Below, piece by piece: positions 23,658-35,473 of a DNA stretch of 64,000 nt. This DNA comes from Solanum dulcamara (Eukaryota > Streptophyta > Magnoliopsida > Solanales > Solanaceae). Location of the stretch: positions 53,282,001-53,346,000 of the forward strand of contig NC_077240.1 in NCBI RefSeq assembly GCF_947179165.1, read 5' to 3'. The notes under the pieces were generated by a model. That model was not told the origin of the DNA. It made no database searches and saw only the letters and a program-made list of their open reading frames with translations. The translations under genes and the position numbers were made by a program. Positions within the stretch are counted from its first letter, which is position 1. Each line of letters begins with the position of its first letter.

Positions 23658-24314
23658 TATGTCACGACCCAACCCCGTAGGCCGCAACTGGGGTCCGACC
23701 TGGATCCTTTTATGCGTATTTATCAACTACACTTAAGTTGAACCGTGTGTGATGTGATACTATATACAAAAGCCCCAATAGTTTAAAACTTTTTTTATGT
23801 ACATGTAGCCTCTTTCATTTGTATCATATCATGAAAGGGCACGTGAGCCGACAAGGCTGCTATAACAAAGACATTCACAACATATCGGATAGGCAACATC
23901 GAAACTAATTCACAAACAACCCACATAAACACATGTCTACAGACCTCTAAGAATAATAACAACAACATATGGCGGAACAAGGCCCCCGCCGTTCCCCTGA
24001 ATGTACAAATATATACATTAAGTGACTAGCATCAAAATTTAGGCTCCAGAACAGTGAAGCACTTCTGACACAGCTGAGAGGAACTCCTATGCTGATGAAT
24101 CACCAGAATAAACATCTGTACCTGCGGGCATGAAACGCAGCCCCCCGAGAAAAGGGGGGTCAGTACGATATATGTACTGAGTATGTAAAGCATAACACAT
24201 CGTAACTGAGATCATAACTGAAATAGGGATGCAGGGGACAAGTATAATAACTAAATGAATTACTGTACCTGCACCTTAGGACACGTAAATCATACACATC
24301 ATCATATGCTGTGC

Positions 24315-24835
24315 CCGGCCCTCTAGTGAACTCGGTGTTATAATCACTTATCATCGTATCATAATGCATTTCATTTCATCATATCATCGTATACGGTATC
24401 ATACCATCGTATACGGTATTACTTATCATATATATCATCATATCACACCCGGTTCACTGCGGGGCTTAGGGTCACAATGTATTGCTTTAATCTCATATGC
24501 ATGCCTACATAAAGTATCCGGCCCTTTGGTGAGGGACTCGGTGAATGGAGTGGTGTACGTCTATAGCGTACCATCATAATATACATATGTACCCGGCCCT
24601 CTAAGAAGGGACTCGGTGTTCCTTCCTTATTTCACCACATATACAATCATATTACAGCCGGCCCGGGACTCGGTGAATAATCGCATCGTCATAACATATA
24701 ACATATATCACACCTCACGTACGGCATCGTCTCCTCGTGCGTGGAACTATACACATCCGGCCCGGGACGCGGTGAAAGAAGTAGTAACACTGTGCACGAT
24801 AACATATCCCGGCCCATCGTGGGACTCGAGGAAGG
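24315..24835 (-). repeat. Array of seven degenerate CCGGCCC...GACTCGGTGA units
   Basis: Units near 24315, 24449, 24517, 24592, 24657, 24755 and 24807, spaced roughly 50-135 bp. Each has a GGCCC or GGTTC segment, a short spacer and GGGACTCGGTG or a variant, able to fold as a small hairpin. A near-identical array lies in the paired LTR at 42925-43445; E1, E3 and E5 LTRs hold only about four scattered units. Confidence 0.7.
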
Positions 24836-26929
24836 ATGGGTTACAGTATGTACGAGTAGAGTAGTGAGAAACTATATGCAACTAAGTCATTATTTAAGAC
24901 TCGATGAAACAGTCAAGTGAACCGTCACCTGAACACTGGGGAGTAATTATCCGAGGTATCCCTTTAGATGTCATTAGGGCTTACATCAGTTGGGGCCTCA
25001 AGAATCACAGACATGCATCCAGACAATGCCATATAGCTTATGCAATCAGAAACATGGTTTATGTAATCAAAGACACGATTATGCAATCAGAGACACAGTT
25101 ATCTAGTCAAAGACTCAAATTATGTAATCAGACGCTTTTACCGTTTCAGAGCCTTTAAATGGAGAGGAGCTGGTACTTCCACTTATTATTCATTATATAG
25201 CAGGCTCGAGAATAGTAGTTTGACTACTTTCAGACTCTTAATGTTCAAGAGTGACTACAAGTCACGAGTTACAATCAGAGCTCATAAATGGAATTACCTC
25301 TAGACCTATATCATCTACCATTTCACTTAAAGTTAAGCCATTCCAAAGGAAAGGAGAAATAGGCTTTACATGTACTAGTTTTCATAACATAAACGACTTA
25401 AGGGCAACAACTCAGCTATTGCAGGAGTTCTAACATCAAGAAGTAAATAAGAGTTTCGACTTATATTCAGGGCTTTATGAATGGATTGAATCCCACATAT
25501 CATATACATATCATTTATAACTTACATCTAAGACATGCCAAAAGAAAATAAAGATAGTTCTACATACTAATTCCCAAAAACATGCCAAAAGAAAGCTTCA
25601 CATACCTCTTGTGAGTTACTCTTTATCCCATTCGCCTCGTCGTCCTTTGAACCTATCCAACATAAAATTAATATGAATATCAACCTTTCTTAACCTTCCA
25701 GTATCTTAGGTTACACCTTAGTATTAATGGAATCTATTTCCTTAGTCGTTTCCTCGACTAGTTCTTTAGTTTGTTAAGGTGTTAACGAAAATTGGACAGC
25801 ACCTCCCCTACAATGTGCCCTATCCGGATTTCCAATTAGGTCCCTAAGACCTACAGCCAACCAACAACAACAACCTGAAGCATATGTTTAAGCAATACGC
25901 AACAACAATATACAACATAAACTTCAAACGACTTATTCAAAAATACGATATCACAATAGGGCGTCTAGCCTTTATTTTGTAACGCCTTTAATTATACACA
26001 ACGAGGGGTCATGTGGCTTCAACCAGCAGAACCATAAACCACTTTAAAACACATTTAGGCCCTGCAACCACACCTCACACCCCTGCAGCAACCACTCACA
26101 CTAACAACACTTCACTTCGACAACAATTCGACTATAACGACTACAATTTGGATTGCTTCGAACGTTAAACATTGCTATGACATTTCTACACTTCCAGCAG
26201 CCTAAAAGGTGTTTAATACACCTTATAACAACACCATAAACTTCAAATTAGAAGTTAAGACCTTACCTCACCCGAAATTGGTCAAAATTCACCAAAGTTA
26301 TCAAAACGTGAATTCTGGGCAGGTTACTGTCTCGTATTGTCCCTTAGTTTCGAAGGGCTAATTGACGGGAACAGGATTTGTGTTCTAAATTAAAGTTATA
26401 GAAATGTGTCTCAAGGTCGCATACCATTTCGAATCAGCCCTACAGCAATTTTGTACAAAGAGATATGCCCAAAATATCAACAGCAGTCTGTGTAGGATTT
26501 CCAGAACGAAATCTGGACAGCAGCTCCCTCAAGCTTCACCACCATTTTTGGAGTAGAGAAAAGCAAAACTGGGTTGTAGCGTCTACATGAAAGTTGTAGC
26601 CCTGTGTAATATCTTTCCAAATCATCTTTAATCATTTGAAACGGAGCTATACAGAAGGAGTTATACTGGTTTTACTAACAGTGGTATTTTCAAAAACGGG
26701 TCTATTAACAAGAACAAAATCTCCTCTTTTCCCTAACGATAAATTTTATGTTGTTAAACACCGTCATATCACCATAGGATACCTTAAATAATTAATTCAC
26801 GGAAAGAAATCGGGCCTTACCTATTTTTCTCCCAAAGCCGTCGCAAGTTTCTCTCCTTAAGCTTTAGGGTTCTTTGTTCACGTTGCTGCTGGAAATTTTT
26901 AATGAACAAGCTGAAGATTTTGGATACAT

Positions 26930-27160
26930 ATCAACTAATATAGGTGGTCCCAAGGGGCGACACGTGTCAGCCCCTAAGAGGGACACATGTCCAGCCCCTA
27001 TTGGGCCACCGTGTCATGCTGCCAATTAGGGGCTGCCACGTGGCAGCGGGGTCCACCTCCCCCAAGCAGCTGCATCACCTACTTGACCCTAAGTAGGTGC
27101 ATCACCTGCTTGCTTGAGGTGCTGCCACGTGTCGCTCCTCCATTGGCTGCCACGCGTCGT
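26930..27160 (-). promoter_or_regulatory. LTR promoter block of the E2 3' LTR
   Basis: GCGACACGTGTC near 26967, a decayed ACATGT copy near 26985, the 16-bp palindrome GCTGCCACGTGGCAGC near 27032 and GCCACGTGTC near 27124, with ATTGG boxes between and AAGTAGGT-type hairpins. The same block is in the 5' LTR at 45540-45770. A clear TATA run is less obvious than in E3. Confidence 0.5.
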
Positions 27161-27491
27161 CTTTTTTCCTTCCTCACGGGTTCGTAATCTTGTCTTACTT
27201 TAAGAGCTCATGTAATCCGCACTACGTAAGCTTGGTATATCCTTAAACAACTTAAGTGTATAAGACTCTTAACTTAGTGTCTTACGTAGGTAAATCGAGT
27301 CCTACGACTCATTTCTTAGCCTCCAACTCTTTCCGGATTCTTATGACTCTATCTCCGACCTCCCTTCTCGCGAGGTATCACAATCTTCTTTCCTTAGAGT
27401 TGTTTGATAGTGTCATAGCTTATCCGGCTCACATGATAGTGTCTAAGGAACTTAAGAAGACGTTCCGAGCTCAAGAGTGCGGGGTGTAACA

Positions 27492-27505
27492 TCCTTCCCC
27501 CCTTT
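27492..27505 (-). other. Polypurine tract of E2
   Basis: AAAGGGGGGAAGGA on the minus strand abutting the 3' LTR. Confidence 0.92.
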
Positions 27506-27541
27506 AGAACATTCGTCCCCGAATGTTGAATAAAACTTTCC

Positions 27542-27883
27542 TTAAGACTTTATACGGATCATAAGGAGATTCCTTTCTACTGGAATGGCATACATTTTCG
27601 TCCAAGTAATTAATATACGAGTTCCAAGACTGGGGCTATCCGTAGACATCGGGAATAGGTATGGACACTTATGTTTCATGTCCTTTTCAACCTCCCAGTT
27701 TATGTCTTCACGATTCTTATTCCGCCATAGTACCTTGACGGAAGTTATGTCCTTAGTTCGCAACCCATTTAATCTGCTGACCCCGGATGGAAATGGGTTG
27801 CCCCTCATAGGATAACTCCCTATTACGTGGACTTTCTCCACGGAAAATATTCTGGGAGCGTCGTTCCCATTCTTACGGAGCAT
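27542..27883 (-). pseudogene. pol remnant: chromodomain-like C-terminal tail (E2)
   Basis: A single open minus-strand frame of 113 codons includes LRTKDITSVKVLWRNKN followed by WEVEKDMKHKCPYLFP, a good match to the conserved end of Pol in plant chromoviruses. The upstream part of the fossil is at 39014-39436, across E3. It lies directly before the polypurine tract as expected. The first residues are out of frame relative to the family pattern, so this is a fossil although it is the longest such piece in the window. Confidence 0.82.
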
Positions 27884-27903
27884 TGATCTGTGAAAACTGA
27901 ATG

Positions 27904-27908
27904 TATTG
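27904..27908. repeat. Target-site duplication of E3, left copy (TATTG)
   Basis: TATTG before the LTR at 27909; repeated at 39009-39013 after the other LTR. Confidence 0.94.
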
Positions 27909-30900
27909 TGTCACGACCCAACCCCGTAGGCCGCGACTGGGGTCCGACCTGGACCCCCCGTACATATATCTATTAGCTGAGGTCACATTGAATCGTAAAT
28001 AAGACAATATCATGTAACAGAGCCCCACTGGCGATAACATTTTCATAAACTATAGCCCTTTTCGTTTGTATCACAACATGACAGGGCACGCAAGCCGACA
28101 AGGTTGCCATAACATAATAATATATATCATATATCATGTAGACCCACCTTAATCAAACTGACATACACAACCCACATATACATGTCTGCAGACCTCTAAA
28201 CATATAAATGACAACATATGGCGGGACAGGGCCCCCGCCGTACCCCTGAATGGATAAAACAATTTCTATACATCCGTGGACAGTATCAAAAACTAGGCTC
28301 CGATACAATGAAGCCTCTTCCAGCTGAGCTGCATGGAATCCTAAGCTGACGGACTCCCAAAATCTGTATCTGTACCTGCGGGCATGAACGCAGCCCCCCG
28401 AGAAAGGGGGTCAGTACGATATGTGTACTGAGTATGTAAAACATAATATAAAACAACTGGAAACATATCTGAGATAGAGAATTAGGGGATAAGATATCAA
28501 TTCAGAAATCTGTACCTGTACTTTATGAATTACAAAAACATGCATGTTCGAGTCATATCATATAGCCGGCCCTTTCGGGGGTCCGGTGAATCATCTCTGT
28601 AAAATCATCTCTGTAAAACCATCATGGCCCCAGTGCCATCACCACCTTATTACAACACATCATCATATATTTATACACGTATCCTGGCCCTCTATTGAGA
28701 GACTCAGTGAATAATGCAGTGAACTGTGCACGAGAACATATCCTGGCCCGGGACTCAAGGAAAGAAGTGTTACGGTATACACGAGTAGAGTAGTGAGTAA
28801 CTATATGCAATTTAAATCGTTATCAGAGACTCGACAGAATAAGAAAGTTAAGCTTTTATTTGAGAACCCGAGTAACGGTGTAGTCATCTCAACTGTCCTC
28901 TAAATGCCATTATGGGTTGTCTCAATTATAATCTCGGGGCTCCTAGACATGTACTAAAGTAAAGCCAAATCGCTTATGGAACCAGAAACATTTGTTAACA
29001 TATAGTCTATAAGACTTGGAGCCTGTACATTTGTTACCTTTTTAACATATAAAAGTTTCCAGGGAAATAGTTCGATTATTATAAAAGTTAGATATTCAGA
29101 CGTAAATAAGAGATGCTAAGAATGGAGTTACGCCGGAACTCATATCATGTTTAACCTACAACTAAGACATGCCAGAAGAAGAAAGAGAATAAACTATATA
29201 TGGTTTGTACTTTCCTTTATGGGATCTGCATACACATATTTCATACCCGGCCCATCATGGGGCTCGGTGAATCATTATGGCATCATAATCTCACTTTCTT
29301 ACCAAATACGTATCAAAGGAAATGAGAGATAGCTTTCCACCTACTAGTGTTTAACACATAGGAGCCTTACTAGGCAATACTCAATTCTTGCAGAAATTCC
29401 AATACTAAGCAGTGGATATGGGTTATGAGGCATACTTTGAGTTTTGGGAATGGAATTATCCCCACATTCCACACACACTTCACTTAAGGCTAAAACTTGC
29501 CAAAAGGAAAGAAAGATAGCTGTACGAACTTATACCAAAACATGCCACAAGAAAGCTTTACATACCTTTTGGGAGTTACCCTTTATCCTGCTCGTCTCGT
29601 CGTCTTCCGAACCTATTCAATATGAAAGTAATACGAATATCAACTACTCTTAACTTTCCAGCATCTTGGATTACGCCTTAATGTTAATGGAATCTATTGC
29701 CTTAGTTGTTTCCTCGACTAGTCCTTTAGTTTGTTAAGGCGTTAACGAAAATTGGGCAGCACCTCCCCTATAATGTGCCCTATCCGAATTTCCAATTAGG
29801 TCCCTAAGACCTACAGCCAACCAACAACAACAACCTGCAGCAATTCATACCAACAATATACAACATACACTCCAAACGACCTATTCCAAAAATACGATAT
29901 CTCAATAGGGCGTCTAGCCTTTATTTTGTGACGCCTTTAATTATACATAACGAGGGGTCATGTGGATTCTACCAGCAGCACCCTAACCCACATTAGGACA
30001 TATTTAGGCCCTGCAACAACAAGCCACACCCCTGCAGAGCAACTCACAAGAACAACACTTTGTTTCGACAACAATTCAACTATAACGACTACAAATTAGT
30101 TTATTCCGAACGCCAAGTATTTCTAAGCCATTTTCATATTTCCAGCCACCAATAGGGCGTGTAACATGCTCCATCAGAACACATAAAGCTCAAATTTAAA
30201 GAAGAAACCTTACCTTACGTTAAACTTGTCAAACTCGCCAAAACTATCCAAAATGTGAAATCTGGACAGCTTACTGTTTTACCTTGTCGCTTCGTTTCGA
30301 AGGGGTAATGGAGGGAAACAGGATTTACGTCCTTCATGAAAGTTATATACATGTGTATTAGGGTCGCAAACAATTTCGAATCATCCCTACATCAATTTTG
30401 TACAAAAAGATATGACCAAAATACTCACAGCTGTCCGTGTAGGATTTCCAAAACCAAATTTGAGCAGTACCTCCTCTACACTTCATCACCACTTTTCAAG
30501 CTGATACAAGTAGAACTGGATTTTGGAGTCTGAATGAAAGTTATAGAACCACGAAATACCTTTCCAAAACATATTAAATCACTCGAAACGAATCTTTACA
30601 CAAGAAGTTATACCAATATTACTAACCACTGTCCCTTCCAAAAACGGGTTTATTAATTAATGTTTTCTCTTATTTTCTCTTCCAAATTCCAATTGCAAAG
30701 CTGGAGTTTTACTTCCATGAAGGTCTTAAAATACATATATACGTATCCACGTACTTAAGGTACACCGTATATAATTAATTCACGAAAGAAAATTGAAGAA
30801 CTTACCCTTAAATTCTTCCAGACATGGCTGCCTTTCCCTTCTTCATTTTTCACGTTTTCTCTCCATGTTTTGGACTGATTTTCTGGCTAGGAATGAACTA

Positions 30901-31443
30901 ATTAGTCACAATACACATATATATATAGGGTGGCTATGGGGGTGACACGTGTCAGCCTCCTAGGGTGACACGTGTCCAGCCGTGATTGGTCCACCATATC
31001 TATGCAACCAGTTAGGGGCTGCCACGTGGCAGCGTGGGGTCCATCCCAAGTAGGTGAGTCACCTGCCTGCTTGTCACCTGCTTGCTTCACTTTCGTAAGT
31101 TCGGAAACTAGTTTTTGCTCCCTCTCGTAGGTTCGTAATCTCGTCTTATTTTAAAAGCCTATGTAATCCGTGCTACATAAGTTTGGTATGTAATCAAGTA
31201 ACTCACGTATGTAAGATTTCTAAATTAGTAGCTTGCGTAGATAAGTCGAGTCCTACGACTCGTTACTTGGCCTCCTATTCCTTCCGGATTCTTATATGAT
31301 TCCCCTTCCAACCTTCTCTACTACGGGGTATCACATCCTCCCTTCGTTGGAGTCATTTGATAGTGTCGTAGCATATCCGGTTCATATGGTAATGTCCAAG
31401 GAACTTATGAAACATTCTGAGTTTAAAAGGGTGAGGTGTAACA
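27909..31443 (-). repeat. E3 3' LTR (3535 bp)
   Basis: TGTCACGACCC at 27909 to GGTGTAACA at 31443, then polypurine tract. Three-hairpin module 28373-28443; promoter block 30912-31035 with CACGTG palindromes and a TATATATA run at 30916-30930 on the downstream side for minus-strand transcription. Confidence 0.95.
30912..31035 (-). promoter_or_regulatory. LTR promoter block of the E3 3' LTR
   Basis: Same composition as 38477-38600 in the 5' LTR: two GACACGTGTC palindromes, an ATTGG box and GCTGCCACGTGGCAGC, ending in CATATATATATAG. Next in the transcript direction are GCAGCCATG near 30820 and a GTAAGTTC donor-like site near 30805. Confidence 0.6.
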
Positions 31444-31457
31444 TCCTTCCCCCCTTT
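31444..31457 (-). other. Polypurine tract of E3
   Basis: AAAGGGGGGAAGGA on the minus strand abutting the 3' LTR. Confidence 0.93.
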
Positions 31458-32091
31458 AGAACATTCGTCCCCGAATGTTAAACAAAACTTCCCTTAGAAC
31501 TTATACAGACCATCGGGGGATTCGTTTCTATTTCCTTACACATATTTCCATCGAAGTACTTAGTATACGAGTTTCAGGAGTTGGGGTTACCTGTTTACCT
31601 GGTGTTTTATGTCCTCTTTTTAATTTCTTAGGTCATCCCCTTTTCTAGTTTTGATTTTGCCACAATACCTTGACGGAAGGCACGTCTTCAGTTCGCAACC
31701 TTCTAATTTGCCAATCCAAGATGGCAATAAATTTCTCCTCATAGGATAACTCTTCCATCTCATGGACTTCATTTATGAAACATACTATGGGTGGATCACC
31801 AGTACAGTTGCGAAATATTTATATTTAATAGACTGGGCGTATGGTTTCCAAATCAGGTGGTAAGCTTAAATTACCAGTCACATTGCCCACCTTATGAGTA
31901 ACTTGATACAGTCTAACATATTCTGGGTCAAGTTCCTTTTCTAGGTGACCCCATTATGAACATCCAATCATCAACTTAAACTCTGCATGTCGACGTCGAT
32001 TATCTGTATATCATTCCTCCCGACTCTGGGCTTTTAGTCAATAGTTTGCTTAATCCTGTTTGGCCTACCAGCTTAGTCTTTTTCCCATCAG

Positions 32092-32500
32092 GGGGACATA
32101 TAGGCGCATCCTTACAACATCTTGTAGGGGTCATTTGGACACTGAAATGGTAGCCCTTCTCGTAGGCAAACCTAATAATTGATGGACGATAGTCCTAGCT
32201 ACACTTAAAGCCAACCTCATAAGCTCGCAATATATTTTCTAGTTGTTGATAGTATGCTCAGTCTATTCAGAAGCCCGAGGTAAATGCAGTATGAAGGTCT
32301 GTCTGTGATCCCGACCTTTTCTTGGACTGAGGTCCAAACGTTAATCATATTTGAAGTTCCTCTATCTGAGATATTAGTTGGGGAACTTCACGGAATCTTA
32401 CTACTTCCTTGTCATATAGCTTCACCTAGTTCCAGTTGCATAGGTGGTCTTGCTTGGAAGCAAAGGGGTTGATTCGTTAGTCTTCTCGCAATAACCCGCA
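32092..32500 (-). pseudogene. pol remnant: integrase core, frameshifted (E3)
   Basis: Nearly the same sequence as E1 1081-1490. The open plus-strand frame 32284-32472 is only the opposite strand of this fossil. Confidence 0.6.
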
Positions 32501-32812
32501 TAGCACCCTACTCTTGAAAAGTTTAGAATAGGTGCATGGTGACGTTGATAATTTGGGAATCCTTAGCTTCGTATAGTTTTTCTCGACTTTCTTTAGAACT
32601 TTAACTGGCCTATATAGTTATTATGTGGTTTTTCACTCGTTAACTGGTTCTATGTTGAAGAACTGTGGCATTCAAGTGCGTCGTCAATTAGCAATTAGCT
32701 AATCCTTCTTATTTTGCTTAAACCCTTGTTACAATTGCCTTAACGTATCTTATAATACTCTGGGTACATAATCTCATATCGTTTCTCCATCACTAGTTCA
32801 GATTCCTCCATC

Positions 32813-32931
32813 TCGCGGGATCCCACTAGCACTAACGCATTAAGTTCCATCAGAATTTTGAAGTTAAGCGTGCTGGGGCGAGAGTAATATTGGGATGGGT
32901 GACCTTCCTGGGAAGTCTTCGTGTATCGTTT
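32813..32931 (+). pseudogene. 5S rRNA-derived segment, antisense to E3
   Basis: Nearly identical to the E1 copy at 1805-1923. The internal promoter region (AGTTAAGCGTGCT, GGGCGAGAGTA, GGATGGGTGACC) is intact while the first third is more changed. Because E3 is young, this copy travelled with the element and did not arrive by a separate insertion. Confidence 0.88.
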
Positions 32932-35457
32932 CACTGTAATCCTTTCTACGATGTGCGGGCACTCAATTTAGCCCAAGATTTACCTTAGTATTGTCTCGCG
33001 AGTCTTTATGTTTTGCCTTGTCCTTCCTTTGTTATCTTGCGACCAGTATCGGCATAGACCTTTAGTTCCGCTATAACCATGTCCCTTTTTGGTCAGTTTG
33101 GTTTAACTTCCCCTATTGTATTCCCCCCTTTCTGTACGCACCCATTCATTAGGGTGGGCTACTTAGTAGCGCTAAAGTTCTTTCATATAGTAACCTTTGG
33201 AGCCATTTTGAGTTTTGGCTATTATTAGCAGGCATAGCTTTAAAGGAATTTGACATATGAGCTCCCCTATCCTTTATTCATTTTGTGTTCTTCTCATTTT
33301 CTACCATAGGAGGCTTTCTATTCCTTTGTCCTTGGTTATACATTTATCGTAACATCATTTGCGACCAACTCTATAGCCAACATTTTGGCTTTTTGGTCTA
33401 GCATGTTGTCATTATCCTTCGTAGTGTCTCTTGAGTTATTCGATATCCTTCCATGGTTACATGTGTTTTTATCCGCAACCACCTTCTAGTGTTATGTTGT
33501 TCAGGGTCTCGTCACAAACTTCTTAACGCTACCTTATGTAGCATTCCGGCTTCCATCCAATTATTGGTAACTTCCGGACCTTTCCAACTTGGTTTAGCAA
33601 GATATCTTATCGAAGTTTAGACGTCTATCTCACATTTATTGCTATATCAATTGCCTCCTCCTACCTTTTCCATTTTCTCATTAACTTCCTCCATTTAGGG
33701 GGTACCCGCACTTTCCTCTGTTTGTACTTTGTTCTACGTCTCTATGTCCAGTCTAAATTTTTGTCCAATTCCTTTCACCAATCTATTTGGTACCGCATCA
33801 TGTCTTCGTTTATCTGCATGTTTATAATCTGACTATCCACGTACGGAGCCTTGATTAAATTACGAAGCGACTAGAACCTTTCCATATCTAATGTAATGTC
33901 TTATGTACTAATCAGTACTTGAACAATGTGACCTAGGGAACAACTCGTCCAAGGCCACCTTTTACTTTTTCTTTTTCCAAGAATTACTTAGCACTTGTAG
34001 TTGTTCCAATCCCAATTAGGTAGTGCTAGTATTCTGACGATAACTATTCTAGGTTTTCTCGAAGTAGTGGTTTTGTCCCAACCTATATCCTTTGTTTCTT
34101 GGGACGAATAAAAGTTGCATCGTTTGTTCCTTATGTTTTCCATCCTCGTCCCTTAAGGGTTCCACTATTTTTGGGGCGACGTTGTGTACACGCGTCATTT
34201 TTTTTTATATCTCAAGCCCCATGCTCTTACTGCGTTCTCAATGCAGTCCTTTAACTTAGGCAACGCGTACTATGTGTGTCTTACTAGTGGTTCCACTTTA
34301 TCCCTGCATACTCGTATCACACTGTTCAGTTCATACTTACATATCCCCCTTTTTAACTAGTATATATATTTGGTTCCTGACATCTCTTTGAGGTGCTTCT
34401 ATTAGAAGTTCTTTCCCCAATTAGTCGGTGGCAAATTATAAACTATTATCGTACATCATTTTCCAACCATTGTTGGAAGAAATCAGAACCTCTTAAACAT
34501 TACAGTACTTTTTTTTTTAGTACTTAACCTACCTGGTCTCCATCTGAGTTTATCCTCGAGTTATGAACAACTCATCTAATTTACAATTAGGAGTTGAGGG
34601 CTTGGTATTTTTTTTCCAAAAGAGTGAAACTCATTCGCGGGACATCTTATCCTTCATTCTGAGCCCTCTGTGTATATTCCTACAAGACAAATACGGCTGG
34701 AGATACCGTAATCTGAACTTTACTACTTAAATAAGCCTTTGTTCCTCCAAAATAAAATTCTTCGAGTGAAAAGGGAGCCCCTTATTGATGAAATGAAGGG
34801 TACCTCTTACAACTTTACTTTAGCATAATACGGGTACTCGGTATCAATTTCCAAGACATGTTATAAAGGTACGTTTTATTCCCTTTTCCCTGTTCTAGGA
34901 AAATTTTGGCAGAGTTTCCTCTACACTCCTTACTATCTCAAAACCTGCACGCAGAAAATACCAACAATGCCTCACAGGGCCAACATATATATATACATAT
35001 CATATCACAGCCGCACAGGGCTTTCAATGTCATCTCATATCGCAGCCACACAGGGCTTTCAACGTCAACAATAATATAAAAATACCGGACTTACCTCATA
35101 TGTCTAACTTCAAACTGCATCTGTTGCACTTTCTGTCTGCTTTCCTTTCAGGTTTCAACTTTATATTTCAATACCTTACCTGACGAATATCTTTCGTGGC
35201 TTTACTTTACTTACCTGTATGCTTTATAACTTTCCATGTCATCAATTACTTTTTTCTGTTGGTGTCGTCCTTCTGTTAAGATCCAAGGTTAGTATAAGGA
35301 ATTTTTCCTATGACTCGGATCTAAAGCACGATCTCAGATGTAGAAGAAATGTAACATCCTAAATGTCCTATAGCTTCCTGTTTATAGATGTGGCGCGCAA
35401 CACATCGATAACCAAGACTCTATTAGACACGGTCTGCAGACACTCCGAGGACGAACT

Positions 35458-35469
35458 GCTCTGATACCA
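35458..35469 (-). other. Primer-binding site of E3
   Basis: Minus-strand TGGTATCAGAGC, four bases inside the 5' LTR end. Confidence 0.93.
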
Positions 35470-35473
35470 CTTC

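Larger units (their letters stand above)
23658..27491 (-). repeat. E2 3' LTR (3834 bp)
   Basis: TGTCACGACCC at 23658 on the left, GGGGTGTAACA at 27491 on the right beside the polypurine tract. Its hairpin array is expanded: seven CCGGCCC...GACTCGGTGA-type units between 24315 and 24835. The three-hairpin module is at 24117-24190. Promoter block with G-boxes and GCTGCCACGTGGCAGC palindrome lies at 26960-27160. Confidence 0.94.
27492..27908 (-). other. E2 internal region, 3' end
   Basis: Carries the polypurine tract and the end of the pol fossil, then is interrupted by E3 at 27909. It continues at 39014. Confidence 0.9.
31444..35473 (-). other. E3 internal region, non-coding
   Basis: Collinear with E1 415-4485. 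It includes a chromodomain-like tail remnant around 31640-31830, a frameshifted integrase fossil around 32092-32500, the antisense 5S-like segment, a degraded second polypurine-like tract near 33690, and about 1.8 kb between there and the primer-binding site in which I recognise nothing coding. Confidence 0.88.
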
